Source of the DNA: Saccharofermentans sp.
GTDB taxonomy: Bacteria; Bacillota_A; Clostridia; Saccharofermentanales; Saccharofermentanaceae
DNA: 64,000 nucleotides
Direction: 5' to 3'
Assembly: GCA_024692105.1 (NCBI GenBank)
Contig: JAILMZ010000147.1
Span: 50,537-114,536, forward strand
Shown here: positions 51,491 to 61,418 of the stretch, piece after piece
Position numbering within the stretch: position 1 is the first letter of the stretch
How the letters are laid out: every line of letters begins with the position of its first letter
Made by a program: the position numbers and the translations under genes
Notes under the pieces: generated by a model
The model's input: only the letters and a program-made list of their open reading frames with translations
What the model was told of the DNA's origin: nothing
Databases searched by the model: none

Positions 51491-52198
51491 ATGGAAGACA
51501 GATATCTCAAGAACACGGTTATGCTTGATTATAATGATCCGGTTATTTGCAGTCTGATCGCGGAGAGAGGATGGAAGTCTCTGCCGGAATTTGAACGTGT
51601 TCAGAGTATTTATGATTATGTCAGGGATGAGATCCTTTTCGGGTATAACACCAGCGACAACATTCCTGCTTCGAAGGTGCTGCGTGACGGATACGGCCAG
51701 TGCAATACAAAAGGCACTTTGTTCATGGCTCTGCTCAGGGCTTGCGGCATTCCATGCAGAGTCCACGGCTTTACTATAGACAAGGAACTGCAGAAAGGTG
51801 CTATGACCGGATTCGTGTACCGCAATGCACCTCGAAACGTATTTCACAGCTGGGTAGAGGTGTATCTGGAAGGTATCTGGTATGAGCTTGAAGGTTTTAT
51901 CCTGGATTCAGAGTACATAAGGCATCTGCAGATGATCAACAGCAGCTGCAGCGGAAGCTTTTGCGGATATGGGGTTGCGGTAAAAGACTTCAAACATCCC
52001 GTTATAGATTTCAACAGGAACAACACATATATCCAAAGCGAAGGAATAAATCAGGACTTCGGCATCTATGATTCTCCCGATGAGATGCTGAAAGAACACG
52101 GACAGGAACTGTCTCCTGCAAAGGAATTTGCGTACCGGCATCTGGGGAGACACCTGATGAACAGAAATGTCAGGGCGATAAGAGAACATAGGGGGTAA
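51491..52198 (+). CDS. Transglutaminase-like cysteine protein
   Basis: 235 aa. Catalytic triad candidates: Cys71 in GYGQCNTKG, His119 in VFHSWVEVYL and Asp in LEGFILD (about 138). No signal peptide, so cytosolic. Members of this superfamily act as peptidases, amidases or transglutaminases. AAAAGGAG precedes ATG 51491. Next gene starts 4 bases after its stop. Confidence 0.8.
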   Translation: MEDRYLKNTVMLDYNDPVICSLIAERGWKSLPEFERVQSIYDYVRDEILFGYNTSDNIPASKVLRDGYGQCNTKGTLFMALLRACGIPCRVHGFTIDKELQKGAMTGFVYRNAPRNVFHSWVEVYLEGIWYELEGFILDSEYIRHLQMINSSCSGSFCGYGVAVKDFKHPVIDFNRNNTYIQSEGINQDFGIYDSPDEMLKEHGQELSPAKEFAYRHLGRHLMNRNVRAIREHRG

Positions 52199-52202
52199 CA
52201 AC

Positions 52203-53012
52203 ATGAAATTCATGTACTTTTTTGATAACAACCTGAAGAGATATACGATGTACGGCAAGCGTATGCTGCACCCGGCTGAGACCGGACATTATCAGTGCGG
52301 TGTAAGTGCGATCCGAGAAGATGATGTAAATGTCTGGTTTTATACGAAGGGCGATGTGACAATAGCCGTTGATTCGGGGCATCTGGATTATAAGGATGCT
52401 GAGACTCTGGCTGCCGGTATCGGCATTGATACGGGAAGCGTGAAGCATGTACTGCTGACTCATTCTGATGTGGATCACTGCGGAGGTGTCGACAGGAATG
52501 CAAAGAGAAAACTGTTCCCTAATGCAAAACTGTATTTGGGCAAGGGTGAGGAAATGTATTTTGATGGTAAATGCTGTCGCATGATAAAAGCCGGGATCCC
52601 GCTTATGAATCCTGTCCGTCTTGATGACTATAAGACAGTTAAAGACGGCGATGTCTTCTATTGCGAAGATATCAAGGTTCAGGTTATAGAAGTGCCGGGA
52701 CACACCGCGGGACATGTATGCTATATAGTCGACGAAAAAGTATTGTTCAGTGGTGACTGTCTTGCTATCAATGCGCTGGGCGGATACAGCCTGTTTGATT
52801 TCTTCACACAGAATCCGACACTTAATAAAAGATCGCTTGTGAGGTTAAAGTCGATCATAGAGAACTCTTTTGTTGAAGTGGTATGCACAGGTCATAGCGG
52901 AATATGGGATTATTCTCCGAAGGTGTTTGCCCATATTGATGAGTCGGCCAAAAGTTCAATGGGGAGACCTTTTGATCCGACTGCTCCAAAGAGCATTATA
53001 GGCAAAATATAG
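52203..53012 (+). CDS. Metallo-beta-lactamase-fold hydrolase
   Basis: 269 aa. Metal motif LLTHSDVDHCGG (H87-x-D89-x-D91-H92, with Asp at the usual second His), then VPGHTAGHVCYI, LFSGDCLAI and VVCTGHSGIWD. A lactonase-like or quorum-lactone-like hydrolase. The substrate is not evident. Last gene of the rightward operon; its stop lies in a strong terminator. Confidence 0.85.
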   Translation: MKFMYFFDNNLKRYTMYGKRMLHPAETGHYQCGVSAIREDDVNVWFYTKGDVTIAVDSGHLDYKDAETLAAGIGIDTGSVKHVLLTHSDVDHCGGVDRNAKRKLFPNAKLYLGKGEEMYFDGKCCRMIKAGIPLMNPVRLDDYKTVKDGDVFYCEDIKVQVIEVPGHTAGHVCYIVDEKVLFSGDCLAINALGGYSLFDFFTQNPTLNKRSLVRLKSIIENSFVEVVCTGHSGIWDYSPKVFAHIDESAKSSMGRPFDPTAPKSIIGKI

Positions 53013-53054
53013 GTCCCGGCTCACAAGAGGGTTACAAAGGAGCCGGGACCTTTA
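53011..53054. terminator. Bidirectional terminator
   Basis: AGGTCCCGGCTC and GAGCCGGGACCT are perfectly complementary (12 bp), followed by TTT. It lies between the convergent MBL and enolase genes. Confidence 0.9.
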
Positions 53055-53074
53055 ATCTACACTGGAGAAGTAGA

Positions 53075-54454
<1,380 letters not shown>

Positions 54455-54461
54455 TTATTCA

Positions 54462-54514
54462 GTTAGCAAACGCTAACCAGAGCAAATATATCACACCGCT
54501 TAGGCACGTGTCAA
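54462..54514 (-). promoter_or_regulatory. Enolase promoter and operator (site I)
   Basis: On the minus strand: -35 TTGACA (54514-54509), 18 bases, -10 TATATT (54490-54485). The perfect-half operator GTTAGC-AAAC-GCTAAC lies at 54462-54477, over the start of transcription. Confidence 0.8.
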
Positions 54515-54562
54515 TTGAAAAACCACAAACTGTTACATTGCACAGAAACTCCGATCACGTGA

Positions 54563-54605
54563 TTGACTTTAGCGTTTTTGAATGATACAGTTAGCGGTGG
54601 CTAAC
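54563..54605 (+). promoter_or_regulatory. Promoter and operator (site J)
   Basis: -35 TTGACT (54563-54568), 17 bases, -10 TACAGT (54586-54591) with TG at 54583-54584. GTTAGC-GGTG-GCTAAC (54590-54605, 12 of 12) overlaps the -10 by two bases and ends 4 bases before the AAAGGAG ribosome binding site. Confidence 0.85.
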
Positions 54606-54619
54606 CGAAAGGAGAAATT

Positions 54620-55165
54620 ATGTCAGCAGATCAGATCGTCAGATTCTGTGCACCGACTTTGGCAGGGCTAAAGACCGGAAGTCTGTTCACTGTTCACGCT
54701 TCTTCTGACCACGAATTGAGAAGCGACATAGCCTCCTTCAACAGAAGATTCAACGCTAAAGGGATCAGGATAATTCCGGTGAAAGTCTGCGACGGATACT
54801 CGCTGATCTATCTTTACCGTCCGGACATGCTCGATAAGGATCTTCATGACCCGATGGCTGTCAGCATATTGGAAAGATTCGGTTATTCGATGACCAGTTC
54901 TGACAGATGTGTTGTTGATCTGGTGAGGAGGTTGAAAGTCTCTGCGGAATTTCCGCATGAGATAGGACTCTTCCTTGGTTACCCTCCTTTGGATGTAGAC
55001 GGCTTCATCAGGAATCCCAACGAGGGATTCTATGAAGTCGGATACTGGAAAGTTTATTCCGATGTCCAAAGTGCGCGTCTTGCTTTCAGCAGGTACAGAA
55101 GATGCACCGAAGAATATGGACGCTTGTTAGAAGAGGGCAGTACACTCGAACAGCTTGTTGTTTGA
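54620..55165 (+). CDS. DUF3793 family protein
   Basis: 181 aa, cytosolic. The central FPHEIGLFLGYPPLDVDGFI is the hallmark of DUF3793, and the C-terminal WKVYSDVQSARLAFSRYRRC is typical too. DUF3793 genes commonly sit next to flavodoxin genes in Clostridia and Fusobacteria (from memory), as here. Biochemical role unknown; a link to iron limitation is inferred from operator J and the neighbour. Confidence 0.85.
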   Translation: MSADQIVRFCAPTLAGLKTGSLFTVHASSDHELRSDIASFNRRFNAKGIRIIPVKVCDGYSLIYLYRPDMLDKDLHDPMAVSILERFGYSMTSSDRCVVDLVRRLKVSAEFPHEIGLFLGYPPLDVDGFIRNPNEGFYEVGYWKVYSDVQSARLAFSRYRRCTEEYGRLLEEGSTLEQLVV

Positions 55166-55199
55166 GCGCTGTTAATAAATATAAAGTGAGGTTCACATA

Positions 55200-55622
55200 A
55201 TGAGTAAAGTTGCAGTTGTATATTGGAGCGGCACGGGTAATACCGAAGCTATGGCGAAAGCAGTTGAAGCAGGCATCAAGGATGCAGGAAGCGAAGCTGT
55301 TGTTCTTACGAGTGCTCAGTTCGATGCATCAAAAGTTGAAGAATATGATGCTATTGCTTTCGGATGTCCTGCAATGGGTAACGAGGTTCTCGAAGAATCC
55401 GAATTCGATCCCATGTTCACAGCACTTGAAGGTTCTCTCAAAGATAAGAAGGTTGCACTCTTCGGTTCATACGGCTGGGGAGACGGTCAGTGGATGAGAG
55501 ACTGGGAAGACAGATGCAAAGCCGCAGGCGCAGTTCTTGCCATTGAATCTGTAATGGCCAACGATGCTCCTGATGCTGAAGCAGAAGATAAGTGCAAAGC
55601 ACTCGGTAAAGCATTGGTCTGA
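55200..55622 (+). CDS. Flavodoxin (short chain)
   Basis: 140 aa. FMN phosphate loop [12 protein letters not shown] at residues 7-18, FMN aromatic region [11 protein letters not shown] and [11 protein letters not shown]. It replaces ferredoxin as low-potential electron carrier, classically under iron limitation. It is 34 bases after DUF3793 and 10 bases before phosphoglycerate mutase, all under operator J. The ferredoxin at 33324 is its iron-dependent counterpart. Confidence 0.95.
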   Translation: MSKVAVVYWSGTGNTEAMAKAVEAGIKDAGSEAVVLTSAQFDASKVEEYDAIAFGCPAMGNEVLEESEFDPMFTALEGSLKDKKVALFGSYGWGDGQWMRDWEDRCKAAGAVLAIESVMANDAPDAEAEDKCKALGKALV

Positions 55623-55632
55623 GGTAACAAAA

Positions 55633-56379
55633 ATGATGAAGTTAGTACTTGTAAGACACGGTGAGAGCGAGTGGAACAAGTTGAACCTGTTTACAGGTTG
55701 GATGGATGTTGATCTCAGCGACAAGGGAAGAGAAGAAGCACGCAATGCCGGTAAGGTGTTGAAAGAAGAAGGCTACGACTTCGATGTCTGCTTTACATCC
55801 TATCTCAAGAGAGCTATCCACACTCTGAATATCGCACTTGACGAGATGGACAGGGCATGGCTGCCGGTCATCAAATCATGGAAACTCAACGAGCGTCATT
55901 ACGGAGCTCTGCAGGGCCTCAATAAATCTGAGACGGCAGAGAAGTACGGAGAGGATCAGGTCAAGATCTGGAGAAGATCATTTGATGTCAAACCTCCGGA
56001 ACTTGATGATTCAGACGAGAGAAGTGCGACAAAGCAGGCTATGTACAGAGATGTGGATAAGGCACTCCTTCCGAAGAACGAGAGTCTTGAGACGACTATC
56101 GAGCGTGTAGTGCCGTATTTCGAGAACACGATCAAGCCCGAGATGAAGGCAGGAAAGCGAGTGATCATAGCAGCGCACGGCAATTCATTGAGAGCACTCG
56201 TCAAATATTTTGACGACATGTCATCAGATGAGATCGTAGGAGTCAATATCCCGACTGCCGTACCGTTGGTATATGAGTTCGATGATGATTTCAATGTTAT
56301 AAAGCACTACTATCTGGGTGATCAGGAGGCACTGAAAGCCAAGATGGAAGCAGTTGCCAATCAGGGCAAAGCAAAATAA
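55633..56379 (+). CDS. gpmA: 2,3-bisphosphoglycerate-dependent phosphoglycerate mutase
   Basis: 248 aa from ATG 55633 (GAGGT upstream; a longer frame overlaps flavodoxin). The phospho-His motif is [18 protein letters not shown], then [24 protein letters not shown] and the second His in [11 protein letters not shown]. It interconverts 3- and 2-phosphoglycerate without a metal ion, unlike the Mn-dependent GpmI. Being in the flavodoxin operon under operator J fits a metal-sparing role. A strong terminator follows. Confidence 0.95.
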   Translation: MMKLVLVRHGESEWNKLNLFTGWMDVDLSDKGREEARNAGKVLKEEGYDFDVCFTSYLKRAIHTLNIALDEMDRAWLPVIKSWKLNERHYGALQGLNKSETAEKYGEDQVKIWRRSFDVKPPELDDSDERSATKQAMYRDVDKALLPKNESLETTIERVVPYFENTIKPEMKAGKRVIIAAHGNSLRALVKYFDDMSSDEIVGVNIPTAVPLVYEFDDDFNVIKHYYLGDQEALKAKMEAVANQGKAK

Positions 56380-56415
56380 GACAGTCTGTCACAACCAACC
56401 TACCTCAAGGATAAG

Positions 56416-56448
56416 GAGCTGCCCCGCTGATTCGGGGCAGTTCTTTTT
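56416..56448 (+). terminator. Rho-independent terminator
   Basis: CTGCCCCG and CGGGGCAG with a 6-base loop, extended by GAG/TTC, then TTTTT. Confidence 0.92.
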
Positions 56449-56469
56449 AATTTCGGGTAAAATAACCTA

Positions 56470-56516
56470 TTGACAAGTTAGCGGTAACTAACTAATATTA
56501 GTTAGCATTTGCTAAT
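56470..56516 (+). promoter_or_regulatory. feo promoter with two operators (sites K1 and K2)
   Basis: -35 TTGACA (56470-56475) and -10 TAATAT (56493-56498) are separated by 17 bases, of which 16 are the operator GTTAGC-GGTA-ACTAAC (56477-56492). A second copy, GTTAGC-ATTT-GCTAAT, follows at 56501-56516. This double arrangement in front of the Feo genes is the strongest evidence that the operator responds to iron. Confidence 0.9.
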
Positions 56517-56551
56517 CAAACATATAATATGCGGTATAAAGAGGGTTATTC

Positions 56552-56929
56552 ATGCCAAATTTGATCATCTACGCAGTCTTGATACTGGTAGTGGGTCTGG
56601 CTGTCTGGGGAACAGTCAAAAGGATCCGTCATGGTTCTTCGTGCTGCGGAGAACATGAGGCGGGACCGGCAAAGATCAAGGTCAAAGACAAAAATAAAAA
56701 GAACTATCCGTTTGTCTACGAACTCAGAGTTGACGGAATGTATTGTTCCAATTGTGCAAGACGAGTTGAGAACGGCTTTAACAAGTCTGAAGGCATGTGG
56801 GCCACGGCTGATGTCGGACAGAAGTCTGTAAGACTGAGGAGCAAAAGGCAGGTCGATAAGGATGAATGCCGCAAGATCGTGTCTGATGCCGGATATACGT
56901 TGTTATCTATTAAAGAGATAAATATATAA
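56552..56929 (+). CDS. FeoB-associated Cys-rich membrane segment fused to a heavy-metal-associated (HMA) domain
   Basis: 125 aa. One N-terminal helix (3-23) and a GSSCCGEHE stretch resemble FeoB-associated Cys-rich membrane proteins. After a Lys-rich linker comes an HMA domain with GMYCSNCARRVENGF (metal-binding CxxC) and GQKSVRLRSK. I see this as a fusion of two modules that are usually separate. Predicted to bind a soft metal at the cytosolic face near the FeoB channel. First gene of the feo operon. Confidence 0.8.
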   Translation: MPNLIIYAVLILVVGLAVWGTVKRIRHGSSCCGEHEAGPAKIKVKDKNKKNYPFVYELRVDGMYCSNCARRVENGFNKSEGMWATADVGQKSVRLRSKRQVDKDECRKIVSDAGYTLLSIKEINI

Positions 56930-56947
56930 GTTCCAAGAGGAGATGCT

Positions 56948-57178
56948 ATGAAGAAACTGTCTGAGATGAGTCAGGGAGAAGAAGGTGTAATCAGTTCCGT
57001 GAACGGTGATACGAGATACGTCGGCAGGATCACGTCGATCGGTATTACCCCTGGCTGCAAAGTGAAGGTGATCAAGAACGATAAGAACAGACCTCTTATC
57101 GTCTATTCAAGAGACACCATGATCGCTCTAAACGATAAGGAGAGCTCGAATATCGAAGTAGAGGAGGCAAGAGGATAA
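56948..57178 (+). CDS. feoA: Ferrous iron transport protein A
   Basis: 76 aa SH3-like protein: LSEMSQGEEGVISSV, RITSIGITPGCKVKVIK and a final ALNDKESSNIEVE. AAGAGGAG lies before ATG 56948. It supports FeoB function. The stop overlaps the feoB start by one base (TAATG). Confidence 0.93.
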   Translation: MKKLSEMSQGEEGVISSVNGDTRYVGRITSIGITPGCKVKVIKNDKNRPLIVYSRDTMIALNDKESSNIEVEEARG

Positions 57179-59202
57179 TGACTGACAAGAATGAGATCGT
57201 TATTGCCCTTCTGGGTCAGCCTAACTCGGGCAAATCAACACTTTTCAACGGACTGACAGGATTAAGACAGCACGTCGGAAACTGGCCGGGAAAGACAGTC
57301 GAGAAGAAGGAAGGTTCATTTACAAGAGGCGATAAGAAGTATATTGTTGCTGATCTTCCCGGTACATATTCGCTGTCTGCAAACTCCGACGAGGAGATGA
57401 TCACAAGAGACTATATCGCTTCAGGTAAGGCTGATGTTGTTTGTATACTTGCAGACAGCTCACAGCTCGAGAGAAGCCTTTATATGCTTTCTGATTTTGC
57501 AGGCATCGAAGTTCCCTGCTTCCTGCTTCTTAACATGAGCGACGTGGCAAAGGATCAGGGAAAGACGATCAACACGGAAAAGATGGAGGAAAAACTCGGA
57601 ATCCCCGTAGTATTGTTCTCAGCAACAGATGTTAAGAATTATGATTCTTTCTTCAATGCACTAGGAGATGCTGTTCAGGACAAGAGGATACTTAATACAA
57701 AAGCACTTGAAGAGAAATACAACAAGATCCCCGAGTATCAGGCGATAAGAGAGATAATCGGTGATACAAGAGACGGTGGCAGATCCGCGATGTGGCTTGC
57801 AGCAAAAGCTCTGGAGAGTGATGTGCCGGTCATCGCGCAGATCAAAGCTTGCATAGACAACAGCAGCGCAGTTAATCTTGATGCGGAACTCGCAAAGATC
57901 GACAAAGGCATTGTTAAGTCAGGTGAGTGCAAGTTTGCATGGATAGATGAGATAACAGAAGGTTCCGTAACCAAAACAAACAAAACAACAGAACTCGGTA
58001 AGTTCGACAGGCTCATCACGCACCGTATCTGGGGCAAGCCGGTTGTAGTGCTCACTGTCCTTCTCGGACTTCTTGCTTCGTTCATACCTGCATTGCCCTT
58101 CATGGGTATTGGTCAGATTATCGGAAATATCCCTGATCCTCTGAATGCGGCTATGGTCACGGCAGGATGCCCGGCATTTATCGCAGCACTTCTTTGTGAC
58201 GTGTTGATCAGATGTTTTGCATTTGTAATTCAGATGCTCGGATTTGTATTCGGTGTAACACTTGTATTCGGATTGCTCGAAGAGATCGGCGTCATGGCGA
58301 GGATATCTTATGTGTTCGATAACACCATGGGTAAGCTCGGCCTTCAGGGTAAGTCCGTAATGCCTTTCCTTATCAGCTTCGGCTGCACGATGGGCGGCGC
58401 AGCAGGTACCAGAGTCATTGACAACTGGGGACAGAAAGTCCTTACGATCGCTCTGTCATGGGCAATCCCTTGCGGCGCAGCATGGGCTGTTATCCCTATG
58501 CTCTCGACATTGTTCTTCGGTGCGTGGACGCCGGTAGTTATTACTGCTATTCTTCTTGTCATGTTGCTTCACATGTGGCTCACCGCAAAACTCTTCGGCA
58601 GATCACTTGTAAAGCCTTCAGACAGATATGGAATGATCATGGAGCTTCCTCCTTACCACAAGCCGAAGTGGGGTTCGCTCTTCAGATTTGTTTTCGGAAG
58701 AACGAAGGATACTTTCCTCAGAGCATTCAAGGTCGTACTTATAGTTGCAACAGTATTCTGGCTCCTGTCATTTACCTCTACCGGTAACGCATCAGATTCG
58801 ATCCTGTTCAAGTTCGGTCAGGTAATAGAACCTGTTACATTGGTGTTCGGTATGAAGTGGCAGACATTTGTTGCCTTCCTTGCATCATCTCTTGGTAAAG
58901 AGGGTGCGCTCGGTGTTCTCAGCACCATCTACACAGGTTCAGGTTCTCTGACCGTAGGTTCAATGGCGGGTGGCGGCGCAGCTGCCAACCTGAACGAACT
59001 ACTGCTTGCAAATATATCCAAGCCGGAGGCACTGGGATTCATCTTTGCGATTACGTTCAACATGCCCTGTATCGTTGCTCTTGCTGCGACATATCAGGAA
59101 ACGCACTCCGTTAAGTGGACTTCGATCATCGGACTGTACTATACCGTCACAGCCCTGATCCTTGCAGGCATCGCTTACCACATCGGTCTGCTCATCTGGT
59201 GA
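57178..59202 (+). CDS. feoB: Ferrous iron transporter B
   Basis: 674 aa. The N-terminal GTPase has G1 GQPNSGKST, G3 DLPGTYSL and G4 NMSDVA. About eight to nine membrane helices follow from residue 290, with gate motifs ARISYVFDN and SFGCTMGG, and SLGKEGALGVLS in the second gate. It transports Fe(II) across the cytoplasmic membrane. The gene lies in the feo operon under operators K1/K2. Confidence 0.97.
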   Translation: MTDKNEIVIALLGQPNSGKSTLFNGLTGLRQHVGNWPGKTVEKKEGSFTRGDKKYIVADLPGTYSLSANSDEEMITRDYIASGKADVVCILADSSQLERSLYMLSDFAGIEVPCFLLLNMSDVAKDQGKTINTEKMEEKLGIPVVLFSATDVKNYDSFFNALGDAVQDKRILNTKALEEKYNKIPEYQAIREIIGDTRDGGRSAMWLAAKALESDVPVIAQIKACIDNSSAVNLDAELAKIDKGIVKSGECKFAWIDEITEGSVTKTNKTTELGKFDRLITHRIWGKPVVVLTVLLGLLASFIPALPFMGIGQIIGNIPDPLNAAMVTAGCPAFIAALLCDVLIRCFAFVIQMLGFVFGVTLVFGLLEEIGVMARISYVFDNTMGKLGLQGKSVMPFLISFGCTMGGAAGTRVIDNWGQKVLTIALSWAIPCGAAWAVIPMLSTLFFGAWTPVVITAILLVMLLHMWLTAKLFGRSLVKPSDRYGMIMELPPYHKPKWGSLFRFVFGRTKDTFLRAFKVVLIVATVFWLLSFTSTGNASDSILFKFGQVIEPVTLVFGMKWQTFVAFLASSLGKEGALGVLSTIYTGSGSLTVGSMAGGGAAANLNELLLANISKPEALGFIFAITFNMPCIVALAATYQETHSVKWTSIIGLYYTVTALILAGIAYHIGLLIW

Positions 59203-59208
59203 TAAGTT

Positions 59209-59466
59209 ATGCAGGAACTGCTTGAACTGCTTAAAGACGGAAGGTCGCGGTCAGTAAAGATGATCGCGGCAGAGCTTGGTAAACCCGTTGAGATCGTGGA
59301 ACGCGACATTGAGTTCCTTGAGAAGAGCGGGGTTATCAGGAGAATAGATTTCTCCGTGTGCGGAAGCTGTAACGGGTGTTCTTCCGGGGAAGAGAAAAAG
59401 ACCTGCCCCGGATGCATGCCTGAAGGCGGCTTCAAGAACATGGGATCGATGTGGGAGATCGTATAA
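59209..59466 (+). CDS. FeoC-like winged-helix protein with Cys cluster
   Basis: 85 aa. The N-terminal winged helix (LLELLKDGRSRSVKMIAAE, EFLEKSGVIRRID) is followed by CGSCNGC and TCPGC, five Cys able to hold a 4Fe-4S cluster as in FeoC. It starts 6 bases after feoB and ends 0 bases before the next gene. Likely an iron or oxygen-responsive partner of FeoB. Confidence 0.82.
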   Translation: MQELLELLKDGRSRSVKMIAAELGKPVEIVERDIEFLEKSGVIRRIDFSVCGSCNGCSSGEEKKTCPGCMPEGGFKNMGSMWEIV

Positions 59467-60093
59467 ATGGGACTGTTCAACAAATTCATTAACCAGACAA
59501 GAAAACCTGAAGGATTCCTCGGGAAGATGATGGTAAACGGCATGAACGGCGGTCATGCGAAAATGGCCGACTGGGGAATGTCGTTCCTGCCCAGGATCAA
59601 CCCCAGAGATATCGTTGACCTCGGCTGCGGCGGGGGAAGGAATGCAGGCGCACTGCTCAAGATGTATCCGAACGCTGTCGTTACGGCAGTCGACTATTCC
59701 GAAGTATCAGTCGAGAAGGCGAAGGCATACAACAAGAAAGCCGTTGCAGGCGGACGGATGTTCATAACACAGGGCGATGTATCTGATCTTAAACTTCACG
59801 AAGATATGTATGGCCTTGCGACTGCTTTCGAGACTATATATTTCTGGCCGGGGCTTGAGAAATGCTTTTCAGAAGTGGCAAAGGTATTGGAACCCGGCGG
59901 CCTGTTCCTGATAGTCAATGAATCTGACGGCAGGGATGAAGCAAGTCTCAAATACGAGCAGATGATCGACGGCATGAGGTGCCACACGATAGAAGACATC
60001 ACGGATGCACTGACAAAGGCAGGTCTTACGGTGATGCGAGCTGAACATCATGACAGCAAGCCCTGGATCGCAGTTATCGCAAAAAAGAAATAA
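59467..60093 (+). CDS. Class I SAM-dependent methyltransferase
   Basis: 208 aa. Motif I DIVDLGCGGGRNAGALL, motif II TAVDYSEVSVEKA, IYFWPGLEKCFSEVAKVL and EPGGLFLIVNE. Starts directly after the FeoC-like stop. Such methyltransferases recur beside MptD-type ECF genes in Clostridia (impression). The substrate could be a chelator or its precursor. Confidence 0.85.
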   Translation: MGLFNKFINQTRKPEGFLGKMMVNGMNGGHAKMADWGMSFLPRINPRDIVDLGCGGGRNAGALLKMYPNAVVTAVDYSEVSVEKAKAYNKKAVAGGRMFITQGDVSDLKLHEDMYGLATAFETIYFWPGLEKCFSEVAKVLEPGGLFLIVNESDGRDEASLKYEQMIDGMRCHTIEDITDALTKAGLTVMRAEHHDSKPWIAVIAKKK

Positions 60094-60120
60094 CAATATA
60101 AATCTTATAAGGAATTAAAA

Positions 60121-60723
60121 ATGAGTACAGAGACAAATTCAAACAAACTTAAGGCCAAGGACTTCATCACGGTCGGAATATTCACGGCGATAGTCTTCGT
60201 CGTAGAGTTCGCGTGCGGAATGCTTGGGTTCATCCATCCCTTCATTGTGGCATCTTATGTCGTGATGATCCCGCTTGTCGGAGCAATCCCGATGATGCTG
60301 TTCTATACGAAGGTCAATAAGTTCGGCATGATTACCATAATGTCGATCCTCATCGCTATCATCATGTTCGTAATGGGCATGGGTTTCCTTGGAGCACCGC
60401 TCATCATTATCGCGGGCGTTGTGGCAGATCTTATCGCGAAGTCAGGAGCTTACAAAAGCTTCAAGAAGACAATGCTCAGCTACGGAGTGTTCTGCTTCTG
60501 GATCTGTGCAAACTATTTCCCGGTTATCGTAACAGCCGATTCCTACAGACAGGATCTTATTGACGGCGGTTATTCAACTGAGTACTGCGATAATCTGTTC
60601 CTTGCGATCAACTACAAGACAATAGGCGTGCTGCTCATTCTCTGCTTTGTATTTGGATGCCTCGGAGCATTGCTTGGTAAGGCAGTCGTTAAGAAGCATT
60701 TCGAGAAGGCCGGCATCGTCTGA
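60121..60723 (+). CDS. MptD-family ECF transporter substrate-binding (S) component
   Basis: 200 aa, about six helices. NKLKAKDFITVGIFTAIVFV at the start and KKHFEKAGIV at the end are near copies of those in the 21428 protein. It overlaps the T component by one base. In the feo transcript, so an iron-related ligand is inferred. Confidence 0.87.
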   Translation: MSTETNSNKLKAKDFITVGIFTAIVFVVEFACGMLGFIHPFIVASYVVMIPLVGAIPMMLFYTKVNKFGMITIMSILIAIIMFVMGMGFLGAPLIIIAGVVADLIAKSGAYKSFKKTMLSYGVFCFWICANYFPVIVTADSYRQDLIDGGYSTEYCDNLFLAINYKTIGVLLILCFVFGCLGALLGKAVVKKHFEKAGIV

Positions 60724-61418
60724 TGAAGCTCGACCCGAGAACAAAACTGTATATGATCCTGATCGTCTCCGCGGTCGTCATGATGAGTGCGACCACGCCT
60801 TTCCTGTGGGCAGTCAGGATCATCATGACGATGATCCCGATCATCCTCATGATCGTCGAGAAAAAATACACCAGTGCGTTTGGTTTTGCGTTCCTTTACA
60901 TAGTCGCTCTCGTGCTGACGTTCTGCTTCTTGTCGGAGGATTCCACGGGAATTCTGAAGTCATTCCTGACGGGTTATTCCGGCATTATCGTGCAGTTTAC
61001 ACCGGCATTCATTACAGCGTGGTATGTGGTAAGGACCACAAAGATAGACGAGTTCATGTCGGCCATGCAGAAGATGCATGTGCCTGACGGCATAACGATA
61101 TCTCTTGCGGTCGTCATGAGGTTCTTTCCCACCATCAAGGAAGAATACTCAGCCATAAGCGACGCCATGAAGATGCGCGGTATCTCATGGGGAGGCGGCA
61201 ACGCGGCGAAAATGATCGAGTACCGCATGATTCCCCTTATGTTCTCATGCGTAAACATAGGAGACGAACTGTCTGCAGCAGCTATCACAAGAGGCTTAGG
61301 CGGAACGGTCAAGAGGACCAGTGTTGAGAAACTGAGACTGCGCGTGACCGACTGGCTTCTGATAATCGCATTTACCGCTGTGGCTGTGATCTTTGTTGTG
61401 TTCAAGTACGTGTTATGA
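60723..61418 (+). CDS. ECF transporter transmembrane (EcfT-like) component
   Basis: 231 aa. MKLDPRTKLYMILIV is a typical EcfT start. Coupling helix region VVMRFFPTIKEEYSAI, then AMKMRGISW and AAAITRGLGG. Overlaps the ATPase gene by 4 bases (ATGA). Confidence 0.9.
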   Translation: MKLDPRTKLYMILIVSAVVMMSATTPFLWAVRIIMTMIPIILMIVEKKYTSAFGFAFLYIVALVLTFCFLSEDSTGILKSFLTGYSGIIVQFTPAFITAWYVVRTTKIDEFMSAMQKMHVPDGITISLAVVMRFFPTIKEEYSAISDAMKMRGISWGGGNAAKMIEYRMIPLMFSCVNIGDELSAAAITRGLGGTVKRTSVEKLRLRVTDWLLIIAFTAVAVIFVVFKYVL

